Assembly: GCF_041154485.1 (NCBI RefSeq)
Contig: NZ_AP028669.1
Span: 2,170,001-2,234,000 of the forward strand
Direction: 5' to 3'
Origin: Variovorax sp. V93
Lineage (GTDB): Bacteria > Pseudomonadota > Gammaproteobacteria > Burkholderiales > Burkholderiaceae_C
DNA length: 64,000 nt
Positions within the stretch are counted from its first letter, which is position 1; each line of letters begins with the position of its first letter. The notes below the pieces were generated by a model. That model saw only the letters and a list, made by a program, of their open reading frames with translations. It was not told the DNA's origin and did no database searches. The position numbers and the translations under genes are program-made. Below, piece after piece: positions 27,168-34,614 of the stretch.

Positions 27168-28949
27168 TCACGCTGTCGCGCTGGCCCAGTATTCCCGCAT
27201 GGTGGCCTTGATGGTCCGCATGGCTTCGGGATCCCCCTGCCACAGGGCCAGCAGGTAGGCCTTGGCCTGGGCGAGCGAGACATCGGGCGGCAGCGGCGGC
27301 ACGGCGGAATCGGTGACCATCTCCAGCAGCATCGGGCGGTCGGCCGCAAAGGCAGCGTCCCATGCCGGGCCGATGGCTTCGGGCGTGTCGACGCGCAGGG
27401 CCGCAAGCCCGAGCATCCCGGCGAAGCGCGCATAGGGAAAGTCGGGCAGCTCCTGCGAGGCGTTGAACTTCGGATCCCCGCCGAGCACGCGCTGCTCCCA
27501 GCTCACGAGGTTGAGGTCGCGGTTGTTCAGCACCATGACCACGAGGCGCGGGTCGGCCCAGCCGCGCCACATGCGCGCCAGGGTGATGAGCGCATTGAGG
27601 CCGTTCATCTGCATGGCGCCGTCGCCCAGCATCGCGACCACGGGCCGGTCGGGATGCACCAGCTTGGCCGCAATCGCATAGGGAAGGGCCGGGCCCATGG
27701 TGGCGAGGCCGCCGGACAGGCTGGCCTTCATGCCGCGGCGCAGCTTGACGTCGCGTGCGTACCAGTTGGCGGCCGTGCCGCTGTCGCAGGTGAGCACCGT
27801 TTCTTCGGGCAGGCGCGGCGACAGCTCCCAGAACACGCGCTGCGGATTGACCGGCGAGGCCTCCACATGGGCGCGCGCCTCGAGCACCCGCCACCAGCGC
27901 GCCACGTCGGCCTCGATGCCCTGGCGCCAGGCGCCGTGTTCCTTGTGATCGAGCAGCGGGAGCAGCGCCGCGAGCGTGGCACGGCTGTCGCCGACCAGGC
28001 CCAGTTCCGCGGGGTAGCGCAGCCCGATGGCGCGCGGGTCGGTGTCGATCTGCACGCAGCGGGCCTGGCCCTCGGGCGGCAGGAATTCGGCGTACGGAAA
28101 CGACGAGCCCACCATCAGCAAGGTGTCGCAGTCCTCCATCATGCGCGAGCTGGGCCGCGTGCCGAGCACGCCGATGGCGCCGGTCACGAAGGGCAGGTCG
28201 TCGGGTACCGCCGCCTTGCCGAGCAGGGCCTTGGCAATGCCGGCCCCGAGCCGCTCGGCTGCATGGATCAGTTCGTCCGTGGCATGCAGGGCGCCCGCGC
28301 CCGCCAGGATGGCCACCTTGCCGCCCGCGTTGATGATGTCCGCCGCCTGCCCCAGCGCCGCGGCGTTCGGCACCGTGGCGCTGGCCGTGCTGCCGATGCC
28401 GCTGTGCACGGTGCCGTGCCTGCGCGGCGGCACCGGCACCGCCGGCAGCTCCTGCACGTCGTTGGGCACGATCACGCAGGTGACGGCGCGGCGGTCGCGC
28501 GCGATGCGCATCGCGCGATCGATCAGGTGGCGAACCTGCTCCGCGCTGGTGGCCATCTGCACGAACTCGTGCGCCACGTCCTTGAACAGCGACACCAGGT
28601 CCACCTCCTGCTGGTAGTCGCCGCCGAGCGCGCTGCGCTGCTGCTGGCCGACGATGGCGACCACCGGCTGGCGGTCCAGCTTCGCGTCGTAGAGGCCGTT
28701 CAGCAGGTGGATCGCGCCCGGTCCCGAGGTGGCCAGGCAGACGCCCACCTCGCCCGAGAACTTGGCATGCGCGCAGGCCATGAAGGCAGCCAGTTCCTCG
28801 TGCCGGCTTTGTATGAATTCGATGGCGCCGTCCGCCCGGTCGAGCGCGCCCATGAGGCCGTTGATGCCGTCGCCGGGGTAGCCGTAGACGCGCCGCACGC
28901 CCCAGTCGTGCAGGCGCTGGACCACGAAATCGCTGACTGTCTTCTTCAT
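27168..28949 (-). CDS. Thiamine pyrophosphate-dependent enzyme, PoxB/pyruvate oxidase type
   Basis: The 593-aa protein follows the three-domain plan of acetolactate synthase/pyruvate oxidase enzymes: PYR domain (residues 1-180) with the TPP-activating E51 in SRHEELAAFMA, a central domain (about 200-330) and the PP domain with the metal-binding GDGAMQMNGLNAL ... LNNRDLNLVSWEQ near 435-470. The sequence best resembles PoxB, which oxidatively decarboxylates pyruvate to acetate and passes electrons to quinone; the membrane-binding C-terminal peptide of E. coli PoxB is not obvious. Indole-pyruvate or acetolactate activity cannot be excluded. A GGCTCC region precedes the ATG without a strong ribosome binding site. 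The DUF421 gene lies 43 bases upstream on the same strand. Confidence 0.85.
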   Translation of the reverse strand: MKKTVSDFVVQRLHDWGVRRVYGYPGDGINGLMGALDRADGAIEFIQSRHEELAAFMACAHAKFSGEVGVCLATSGPGAIHLLNGLYDAKLDRQPVVAIVGQQQRSALGGDYQQEVDLVSLFKDVAHEFVQMATSAEQVRHLIDRAMRIARDRRAVTCVIVPNDVQELPAVPVPPRRHGTVHSGIGSTASATVPNAAALGQAADIINAGGKVAILAGAGALHATDELIHAAERLGAGIAKALLGKAAVPDDLPFVTGAIGVLGTRPSSRMMEDCDTLLMVGSSFPYAEFLPPEGQARCVQIDTDPRAIGLRYPAELGLVGDSRATLAALLPLLDHKEHGAWRQGIEADVARWWRVLEARAHVEASPVNPQRVFWELSPRLPEETVLTCDSGTAANWYARDVKLRRGMKASLSGGLATMGPALPYAIAAKLVHPDRPVVAMLGDGAMQMNGLNALITLARMWRGWADPRLVVMVLNNRDLNLVSWEQRVLGGDPKFNASQELPDFPYARFAGMLGLAALRVDTPEAIGPAWDAAFAADRPMLLEMVTDSAVPPLPPDVSLAQAKAYLLALWQGDPEAMRTIKATMREYWASATA

Positions 28950-28992
28950 CGAGGCTCCAATCCATTGCCGGGGGTTGCCGGCGGCTGTTGTT

Positions 28993-29472
28993 TCATTCGT
29001 TGCGGATGACGCTGACCTTGCCGTCGCTCTCGAGCCGGGCGACACGGACCACGCCGAGATCGTCAACACCTTCCTCGCGCAGCTTTCCCATCAGTTCGTC
29101 GACGGTGATGCGTTCTTTCCTGAGCGTGCGCGCGACCAGCTTGCCGTGCCGTACCAATGGCTCGGGCGGCGGCTCCAGCAGCCGCGCGACGAGTTCGTAG
29201 CGGTAGGCGAGCACGTCGAGCAGGTAGTTCCAGGCGATCAGCGTGCCCAGCAGCGCCACGCCATTGGTGATGGACTTGTATTCGCCCTGCATCGCGCTGC
29301 TCGAGGCATCGGCCACGAGCACGATGAACAGCAGGTCGGCCATGCTCATCGATCCGATGTCGCGCCGCAGGACGAAACGGAAGACGATCAGCAGGAACCA
29401 GTAGACGGCGCTGCCGCGGATCACCATCTCCAGCAGCGGCTGGTCGGGGGAGAACAAGTCGGACAGGTTCAT
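28993..29472 (-). CDS. DUF421 (YetF-like) membrane protein
   Basis: The 159-aa protein has three TM helices in its first half (VIRGSAVYWFLLIVFRFVLRR, LLFIVLVADASSSAM, ITNGVALLGTLIAWNYLLDV), followed by the cytoplasmic YetF-type domain: LVRHGKLVARTLRKERITVD, then ELMGKLREEGVDDLG and VRVARLESDGKVSVI. This order matches DUF421 proteins, whose function is unresolved though some are involved in envelope stress. It precedes the PoxB-like gene by 43 bases and probably shares its transcript. The start ATG 29472 opens MNLSDLFSPDQPLLEM. Confidence 0.9.
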   Translation of the reverse strand: MNLSDLFSPDQPLLEMVIRGSAVYWFLLIVFRFVLRRDIGSMSMADLLFIVLVADASSSAMQGEYKSITNGVALLGTLIAWNYLLDVLAYRYELVARLLEPPPEPLVRHGKLVARTLRKERITVDELMGKLREEGVDDLGVVRVARLESDGKVSVIRNE

Positions 29473-29686
29473 ATGTGCCCTTCGGCGGCGAGGGCGGCCA
29501 CCTGCAGCGCGATGTTCCGCGCGCGCCGCGCCTGCGGATGTCGTGCAATCGGCCTCAGGCACCGTCGGCGCAATCCCACAATGGCCCTCGCCAGACTGCT
29601 CCCACGCACAAGGCCTGTGTCCTCCGACCCGCAGCGAGGACGAACCGCGCAGCATGAAACGCTCCTTCACCCACCAGGAGAAAGCA

Positions 29687-30001
29687 ATGCCAAGAGGTGA
29701 GAAGTCGTCCTATACGGACAAGCAGAAACGCAAGGCCGAGCACATCGAGGAAGGCTACGAGCATCGCGGCGTGGGCAAGGGCGAAGCCGAGAGGCGCGCC
29801 TGGGCCACCGTCAATGCCGAGACCGGCGGCGGCAAGAAGAGCGGCAGCGGCCGCGGCAAGGCGGAGAACCACGCGCCCTCGCGCAGCGGCGGCCACAAGG
29901 GCGGCGCCGCGGCAGCGTCCCGCACGGCCGCCGAACGATCGGCATCGGCGAAGAAGGCTGCGGCCACGCGCAAGCGCAACGCCGAGCGGCGCAGCGGCTG
30001 A
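29687..30001 (+). CDS. Small basic stress-type protein (104 aa)
   Basis: The protein starts MPRGEKSSYTDKQKRKAEHI and continues EEGYEHRGVGKGEAERRAWA before a Gly/Lys/Ser/Ala-rich, disordered and strongly basic tail ending in AAATRKRNAERRSG. Proteins with this N-terminal block are widespread in Proteobacteria and often labelled plasmid stabilisation protein, a name with little experimental support. The basic tail suggests nucleic-acid binding; this is inference. CAGGAGAAAGCA before the ATG at 29687 is the ribosome binding site, which fixes the start inside a longer open frame. Confidence 0.8.
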   Translation: MPRGEKSSYTDKQKRKAEHIEEGYEHRGVGKGEAERRAWATVNAETGGGKKSGSGRGKAENHAPSRSGGHKGGAAAASRTAAERSASAKKAAATRKRNAERRSG

Positions 30002-30128
30002 TCCCCCGGGATGCAATATCCGAACCGATGACCCGCGGCATCGGCGTCATTCGCGTGTGGGTGGCGCGCGAGTTCGGTGAAGCGCACCCTGGATGTGCGC
30101 AAACATCAACGGTCCTCCTCGGGCCGCA

Positions 30129-30737
30129 TCAGCGCTTCACGGGCAGGCGAATGCGCGGCCCGGGCGTGGTGGAGACGCGCAGCGCCTCCTGCGCCTGGCG
30201 CAGGAAGCGCTCATTGCGTGCGCTCGTCTGCGAGGCGACGCAATCCCGCGGAACGATGGCCTCCAGGTCGCGCATGCCCGCGTCGGCCACGGTGGCCCAG
30301 ATGCACTGGTCGCTCGCCACGCCGGTCACGATCAGCCGCCTGGCCTTCAGGTACGCGAGCAGCAGTTCGAGCGGCGTCGCGAAGAAGGCGGACTGCTTGG
30401 GCTTGAGCACGAAGTAGTCCGTTTCCTGGGGCAGCAGCGCCGAGGTGATCTCCGCACCGGCGCCCCCGGACGCCAGCGACAGTTCCACCAGCCTGGGAAA
30501 GTCCGAGCGCCAGCGTCCGCGGTTGTCGTTGACGTAGATGGCGGGCACCGCGGCGCGCGTGCAACGCGCCTTCAGCGCCGCGATGCGCCCCGCAATGGCA
30601 TGGGCCCCGGGCAACAGCTTTTCGGCGTCGGGAAAATCCCAGCAGCTGATCATGTCGATGATCAGGAGGGCCGTGTGGCCCGCGGCGGGAGTCGGTGCGA
30701 GGGCGGGGGGCTGCGAGCGGGAGCGGGGAGGCGCCAT
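30129..30737 (-). CDS. Isochorismatase-family cysteine hydrolase
   Basis: The 202-aa protein has the family's catalytic triad: D28 in LLIIDMISCWDF, a lysine in FVLKPKQSAF (K112 or K114) and C145 in VTGVASDQCIWATVADA. Enzymes of this fold hydrolyse amides, ureas or vinyl ethers such as nicotinamide, N-carbamoyl compounds or isochorismate; the substrate cannot be assigned. The N-terminal 20 residues are Pro/Arg/Ser-rich and may be disordered or mark a later true start, but there is no other Met. The end is convergent with the small basic protein gene. A CTTTCCTACGGC sequence lies 37-45 bases upstream of the start. Confidence 0.88.
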   Translation of the reverse strand: MAPPRSRSQPPALAPTPAAGHTALLIIDMISCWDFPDAEKLLPGAHAIAGRIAALKARCTRAAVPAIYVNDNRGRWRSDFPRLVELSLASGGAGAEITSALLPQETDYFVLKPKQSAFFATPLELLLAYLKARRLIVTGVASDQCIWATVADAGMRDLEAIVPRDCVASQTSARNERFLRQAQEALRVSTTPGPRIRLPVKR

Positions 30738-30843
30738 GGCGTCCCACCATTCCCAATGGCCGGCGCCGCGGCCGTAGGAAAGGCCCGCGTGGCGGCGAAA
30801 GTCGCTGCCACGCGCGCTGGTCAGGGCCGGCCGGGGCCGCTGC

Positions 30844-31044
30844 TCAACGGCCTTGCGGCACGCCGTAGGCCGCGCGCACCTCGTCGAGCCGTGCTTGCGC
30901 GACCTCGAAGCACTCGGCCAATTGCTCCGGCGTGGCCGGCGGATAGCCGGCCGGCGGCTGCAGCGCATTGCCCAGCCGTTCCCAGGCGGCCTCCCAGGCC
31001 AGCTTGGCGAGCGCGCGGGACTCCGGATTGGAAGCAGCGGGCAT
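30844..31044 (-). CDS. Uncharacterised small protein (66 aa)
   Basis: The ATG at 31044 is preceded by GAGGACGAAC, a reasonable ribosome binding site, and encodes MPAASNPESRALAKLAWEAA followed by WERLGNALQPPAGYPPATPE and a helix ending in YGVPQGR. It is a soluble, helical protein without a recognised family. The frame is open further upstream but that part has poor coding character. It is the gene upstream of the isochorismatase-like hydrolase on the same strand, 106 bases away. A GCCTCCTACGCG sequence lies 67 bases upstream of the start, as seen before several small genes of this region. Confidence 0.55.
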   Translation of the reverse strand: MPAASNPESRALAKLAWEAAWERLGNALQPPAGYPPATPEQLAECFEVAQARLDEVRAAYGVPQGR

Positions 31045-31324
31045 GTTCGTCCTCGGTTGTGACGAAACGGAGTATGCGCCGGCGGAACAAGGCGGTTTGG
31101 CGCAGGCCGCGTAGGAGGCCTCTTTCACGACGACGCGCGTTATCCCGCCCCGCCGGCCCGAAACCTGTCCGACCATTGTTGCGAGGACGACGCCCGCTTG
31201 GGGCCTGCTGCAAAGAAGCCACAAGCTAGGCCCGTGCAGGAGGGCCTTCTGTAGGAGCCGGCCTCATCGAGATGCACGGATAGCCCCCATGCACCCAGCC
31301 AACCGTTCACAAGGAGTGCTCCCG

Positions 31325-31405
31325 ATGAACAGATCCGCTTTCACCCGGCCCCTTGCCCTTGTCACCGGCGCTTCCTCCGGCATCCGCCTGGAGGCGCACC
31401 GCTAA
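31325..31405 (+). pseudogene. Remnant of a short-chain dehydrogenase (first 26 codons)
   Basis: A good ribosome binding site (AAGGAGTGCTCCCG) leads into an ATG frame reading MNRSAFTRPLALVTGASSGI and then RLEAHR before TAA. The ALVTGASSGI block is the NAD(P)-binding start of a short-chain dehydrogenase/reductase, where the next residues should be G-x-x-x-A and a 200-residue Rossmann domain. Here the frame breaks right after the glycine motif, and the rest of the gene is absent because the DUF3182 gene starts 15 bases later. The piece therefore looks like a deletion remnant, although its start could now serve translational coupling of the next gene. Confidence 0.65.
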
Positions 31406-31420
31406 GCCCGGGCCCATGCC

Positions 31421-32593
31421 ATGGACACACTTTTCAGCTCGGGAGTCGCCCTCGTGGACACGGTCCTCAAGAGCACCGGCGGCAGCGTCGTGGTCTGGAG
31501 CGCGGATCCGCAGGCCTACGGCAGCGATCACGAACGGGCCACGCGCAGCAATTTCGCGCAGCGGCTCGCGGCGCTGAAGCAGTTCCGCTACGCGGGCGAA
31601 TACGACGCCTCGCGCGCGCACGAGAACACGCCGCTTTACTTCGTGCCGAGCGACACCATCGCCAGCACGCAGCTGGCGCGCTCGCTCGGCATCTCGACGC
31701 TGCACGACCTGTTCGGCGGCGTGGTTCCGCACCCCTTCGTCGCCACCAAGGCGATCACGCACCCGCTGGTGGGCAGGGCGGCGGTCTGCCCCGAAGGATG
31801 GGAGCCGGCCTTCGCCCCTGCCGTGTCGCAGGCGGTGCTCGGCGGCTTTTCGGCGTTCTCGCTCGAAGACGCGCGATGGGCCGGGCGCCACCTGCTGGAA
31901 AGCGGCGCGGTGCGCATCAAGCCGGTGTGCGCCACCGGCGGGCGTGGCCAGGCCGTGGCCGCCGATGCCGATGCCCTGGACCGCTGCCTCGCGGCCATGG
32001 ACGAGGGCGAGATTGCGCTGCACGGCGTGGTGCTCGAAGAAAACCTCGCCACGCCGGAGACCTGCAGCGTCGGGCAGGTGCTGGTCGACCAGATGATCGT
32101 GAGCTACTTCGGCCGCCAGCGGATGACGCGCGACAACACCGGCCAGAACGTCTACGGCGGCTCCGACCTGACGCTCGTGCGCGGCAACTTCGATGCGCTG
32201 CTGGCCATGACCAGCCCGCCGCCCGCGCTTTGCCTGGCCATCGACCAGGCGCGGCGCTACCACCATGCGGTGATCGACTGCTACCCCGGTTTCTTTGCCT
32301 CCCGCGTGAACTACGACGTGGCGCAGGGGCTGGGCGCGGACGGCGCCTGGCGCTCGGGCGTGCTCGAGCAGTCGTGGCGCGTGGGCGGCGCCACCGGGGC
32401 CGAAATGGTCGCGCTCGAATGCTTCTGGCGCGACCCGGCGCTCGAGCGCGTGCGCATCTCCTGCTTCGAGGCGTATGGTGAGGCGCCGGCGATCCCGGCG
32501 GGCGCAACGGTGCACTATCGCGGCGTCGATTCGCAGATCGGGCCGCTCGCCAAATACGCATTGTTCCAGCCATATGACAGCGACACGACATAA
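31421..32593 (+). CDS. DUF3182 family protein (390 aa)
   Basis: The protein begins MDTLFSSGVALVDTVLKSTG and has the features of DUF3182, a family found mainly in Burkholderiales: GVVPHPFVATKAITHPL near residue 100, RIKPVCATGGRGQAV near 165, and EIALHGVVLEENL near 205. The glycine-rich stretch and the KP-x-x-x-x-GGRGQ segment resemble an ATP-grasp fold, which would imply ATP-dependent ligation, but no substrate is known. It overlaps the alpha/beta hydrolase gene by 20 bases, so the two are translationally linked. Just upstream sits the dehydrogenase remnant. Confidence 0.85.
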   Translation: MDTLFSSGVALVDTVLKSTGGSVVVWSADPQAYGSDHERATRSNFAQRLAALKQFRYAGEYDASRAHENTPLYFVPSDTIASTQLARSLGISTLHDLFGGVVPHPFVATKAITHPLVGRAAVCPEGWEPAFAPAVSQAVLGGFSAFSLEDARWAGRHLLESGAVRIKPVCATGGRGQAVAADADALDRCLAAMDEGEIALHGVVLEENLATPETCSVGQVLVDQMIVSYFGRQRMTRDNTGQNVYGGSDLTLVRGNFDALLAMTSPPPALCLAIDQARRYHHAVIDCYPGFFASRVNYDVAQGLGADGAWRSGVLEQSWRVGGATGAEMVALECFWRDPALERVRISCFEAYGEAPAIPAGATVHYRGVDSQIGPLAKYALFQPYDSDTT

Positions 32594-33353
32594 CTTCATA
32601 GACATATCCGTAGACGGCCAGCACATCGCCGGAACGCTGGTTGCCGCCTCCACGATGGTGCCCGGCGTTCTCCTGGTCCATGGCTGGGATGGCAGCCAGG
32701 AGCAGTACATCGCGCGCGCGCACGAGATTGCCGCGCTCGGCTGCGTCTGCCTCACCTTCGACCTGCGCGGCCATGCGCGCCATGCCTCATTGCGCCAGGA
32801 GGTCACGCGCGAGGACAACCTGCGCGACGTGCTCGCGGCCTACGACACGCTCATCAGCCATCCGACCGTCGACCCGCAGGCCATTGCCATCGTCGGCAGC
32901 AGCTACGGCGGCTATCTTGCGGCGCTGGTGAGCACCATGCGGCCGGTGCGCTGGCTCGCGCTGCGGGCGCCGGCGCTCTACCGCGACCGCGAGTGGCTCG
33001 CGCCCAAGGGCCAGCTGAGCAGGCCCGACCTCGTGGCCTACCGCCGCACCCTGGTGGGCCCGCGTGACAACCGGGCGCTCGCGGCCTGCGAGGCATTCAC
33101 GGGCGACGTGCTGATCGTGGAATCGGAGCACGACCAGATCGTGCCGCACCCGGTCATCGAAAACTACCTGGGTGCCTTCAAGCGCGTGCGCTCCGCGACC
33201 TACCGGGTCCTCTCCGGTGCCGACCATGCACTGTCGAAGCAGGCGCACCGCCAGGCCTATGGACAACTCCTGGTCTCCTGGATGACGGAAATGACGCTGG
33301 GTGCTAGGGCGACCGGCACCATGACGCGGCCCGTTTCCGCGAGTCCCGCATAG
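32574..33353 (+). CDS. Alpha/beta hydrolase
   Basis: The 259-aa protein has the serine hydrolase fold: oxyanion segment VLLVHGWDGSQEQYI (residues 32-46), nucleophile S110 in GSSYGGYLAAL, acid D187 in ESEHDQIVP and base H218 in GADHAL. It resembles dienelactone hydrolase/peptidase S9-like esterases; the substrate is unknown. The ATG at 32574 lies inside the end of the DUF3182 gene (20-base overlap), a strong sign of a shared operon and perhaps of a linked function in which the ligase-like DUF3182 product makes a compound that this enzyme cleaves. That link is inference. Confidence 0.9.
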   Translation: MTATRHNFIDISVDGQHIAGTLVAASTMVPGVLLVHGWDGSQEQYIARAHEIAALGCVCLTFDLRGHARHASLRQEVTREDNLRDVLAAYDTLISHPTVDPQAIAIVGSSYGGYLAALVSTMRPVRWLALRAPALYRDREWLAPKGQLSRPDLVAYRRTLVGPRDNRALAACEAFTGDVLIVESEHDQIVPHPVIENYLGAFKRVRSATYRVLSGADHALSKQAHRQAYGQLLVSWMTEMTLGARATGTMTRPVSASPA

Positions 33354-33368
33354 AAAGACAGGTTTCCC

Positions 33369-33872
33369 ATGCAGACCCTCGCCCTGACCCTGAGCGAAAG
33401 ACAACGCTCGACGCTGCGGACCGGCCTCGTCGCGGGAACGCTTGCAAGCATTGCCTCCACCGCCGCGCTGATGCTGTGCGGCCGGCGCGAGGCCGGCAGC
33501 ATGGTGGCGCCGACCAACGCCACCAGCCACTGGCTCTGGGGCGACCAGGCCTTCGATGTGCGCGGCCCCACGCTGAAGCACACCGCGCTGGGCTACGCCA
33601 CGCACCATGCGAGCGCCATCTTCTGGGCGCTGATCTATGGCTGGCTGCATGCCAGCCGGCATCCCGCGCAGTCGGCCCCCGCGGCGCTCGCGAGCGCCGG
33701 CGCCGCCACTGCGCTGGCCTGCGCGGTGGACTACACGATCACTCCGCACCGGCTCAGGCCGGGCTTCGAACACCACCTGTCCAAAGGCTCGCTGGGGCTG
33801 GTCTACGGACTCTTCGCCGTGGGCCTGGCGGCCGGATGCCTGCTGGCCCAGCGCCGTACCGCGCACGAGTAG
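33369..33872 (+). CDS. Conserved membrane protein of unknown function (167 aa)
   Basis: Four hydrophobic segments are visible: about residues 18-36 (GLVAGTLASIASTAALMLC), 75-95 (TALGYATHHASAIFWALIYG), 103-122 (AALASAGAATALACAVDYTI) and 140-160 (LGLVYGLFAVGLAAGCLLA). Conserved-looking polar residues between them (NATSHWLWGDQAF, HHASAIFW, TPHRLRPGFEHHLS) include several histidines, which could bind a metal. The family is not recognised. The gene is 15 bases downstream of the hydrolase, with an AGACAGG region before the ATG, so it probably belongs to the same transcript. Confidence 0.8.
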   Translation: MQTLALTLSERQRSTLRTGLVAGTLASIASTAALMLCGRREAGSMVAPTNATSHWLWGDQAFDVRGPTLKHTALGYATHHASAIFWALIYGWLHASRHPAQSAPAALASAGAATALACAVDYTITPHRLRPGFEHHLSKGSLGLVYGLFAVGLAAGCLLAQRRTAHE

Positions 33873-33967
33873 TGCGCCTTGCTACGCGCACTCAGGGAGC
33901 TTTCCTACGCCGCCGCGCCGGCGGCCCTTTCATCGTTCGGCTTCCATCAACCCAACCGGAGCCCACG

Positions 33968-34462
33968 ATGCCCAACTCCACCAAGCGCGCAGCACCCGAT
34001 GCATGCAGCCTTCTCGATACCGACCACCGCAACGTCAAGAAGATGTTCAAGGAGTACGAGGAACTGACCCATTCGCGCGCTGCCGACGTGCAGCAGAAGA
34101 AGCGCGAACTCGCCAGCCAGATCTGTACCGAGCTGACCGTTCATGCGCAGATCGAGGAAGAAATCTTCTACCCGGCCGTGCGCGAGGCGATCAGCGAAAC
34201 CGATCTTCTCGACGAAGCCGAGGTCGAGCACGCCAGCGCCAAGGAACTGATCGCGCAGATCGAGGCCGCCACCGAGGTGGACGACAAGTTCGATGCCAAG
34301 GTCATCGTGCTGGGCGAATACATCGACCACCATGTGAAGGAAGAGCGCAACGAGATCTTCGTCAAGGCACGCGCCGCCCGGGGACTCGACCTGGTGGCCA
34401 TGCGCGAGCAGCTCGCCGCGCGCAAGGAAGAGCTGATGGAAGAACTCACCGCAGCGGCCTGA
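33968..34462 (+). CDS. Hemerythrin HHE domain protein
   Basis: The 164-aa protein is a four-helix hemerythrin-like domain. Candidate di-iron ligands are H20 in DTDHRNVKKMF, H59 and E63 in TVHAQIEEEIFYP, the His in DEAEVEHASAKEL, and the His and Glu residues in YIDHHVKEERNEIF. Single-domain HHE proteins bind O2, NO or iron, and are often stress-induced in Burkholderiales. It has its own start region: GCTTTCCTACGCCG lies about 60 bases upstream of the ATG. The gene follows the membrane protein gene by 95 bases and may have its own promoter. Confidence 0.9.
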   Translation: MPNSTKRAAPDACSLLDTDHRNVKKMFKEYEELTHSRAADVQQKKRELASQICTELTVHAQIEEEIFYPAVREAISETDLLDEAEVEHASAKELIAQIEAATEVDDKFDAKVIVLGEYIDHHVKEERNEIFVKARAARGLDLVAMREQLAARKEELMEELTAAA

Positions 34463-34614
34463 CTGCACGCAGCCCGCGACACGTGCTTCCAGCTTGAGTC
34501 CGCCATCGAGGCTTTCGTCGCCAGCCTGCCTTTGCAGATGATGGAGAAGTTTTCCGCCCGGGGCCATGGTAGAAACCGGCCACCCCCGCGCATGTTGCGC
34601 ATTGCATCGCACCG

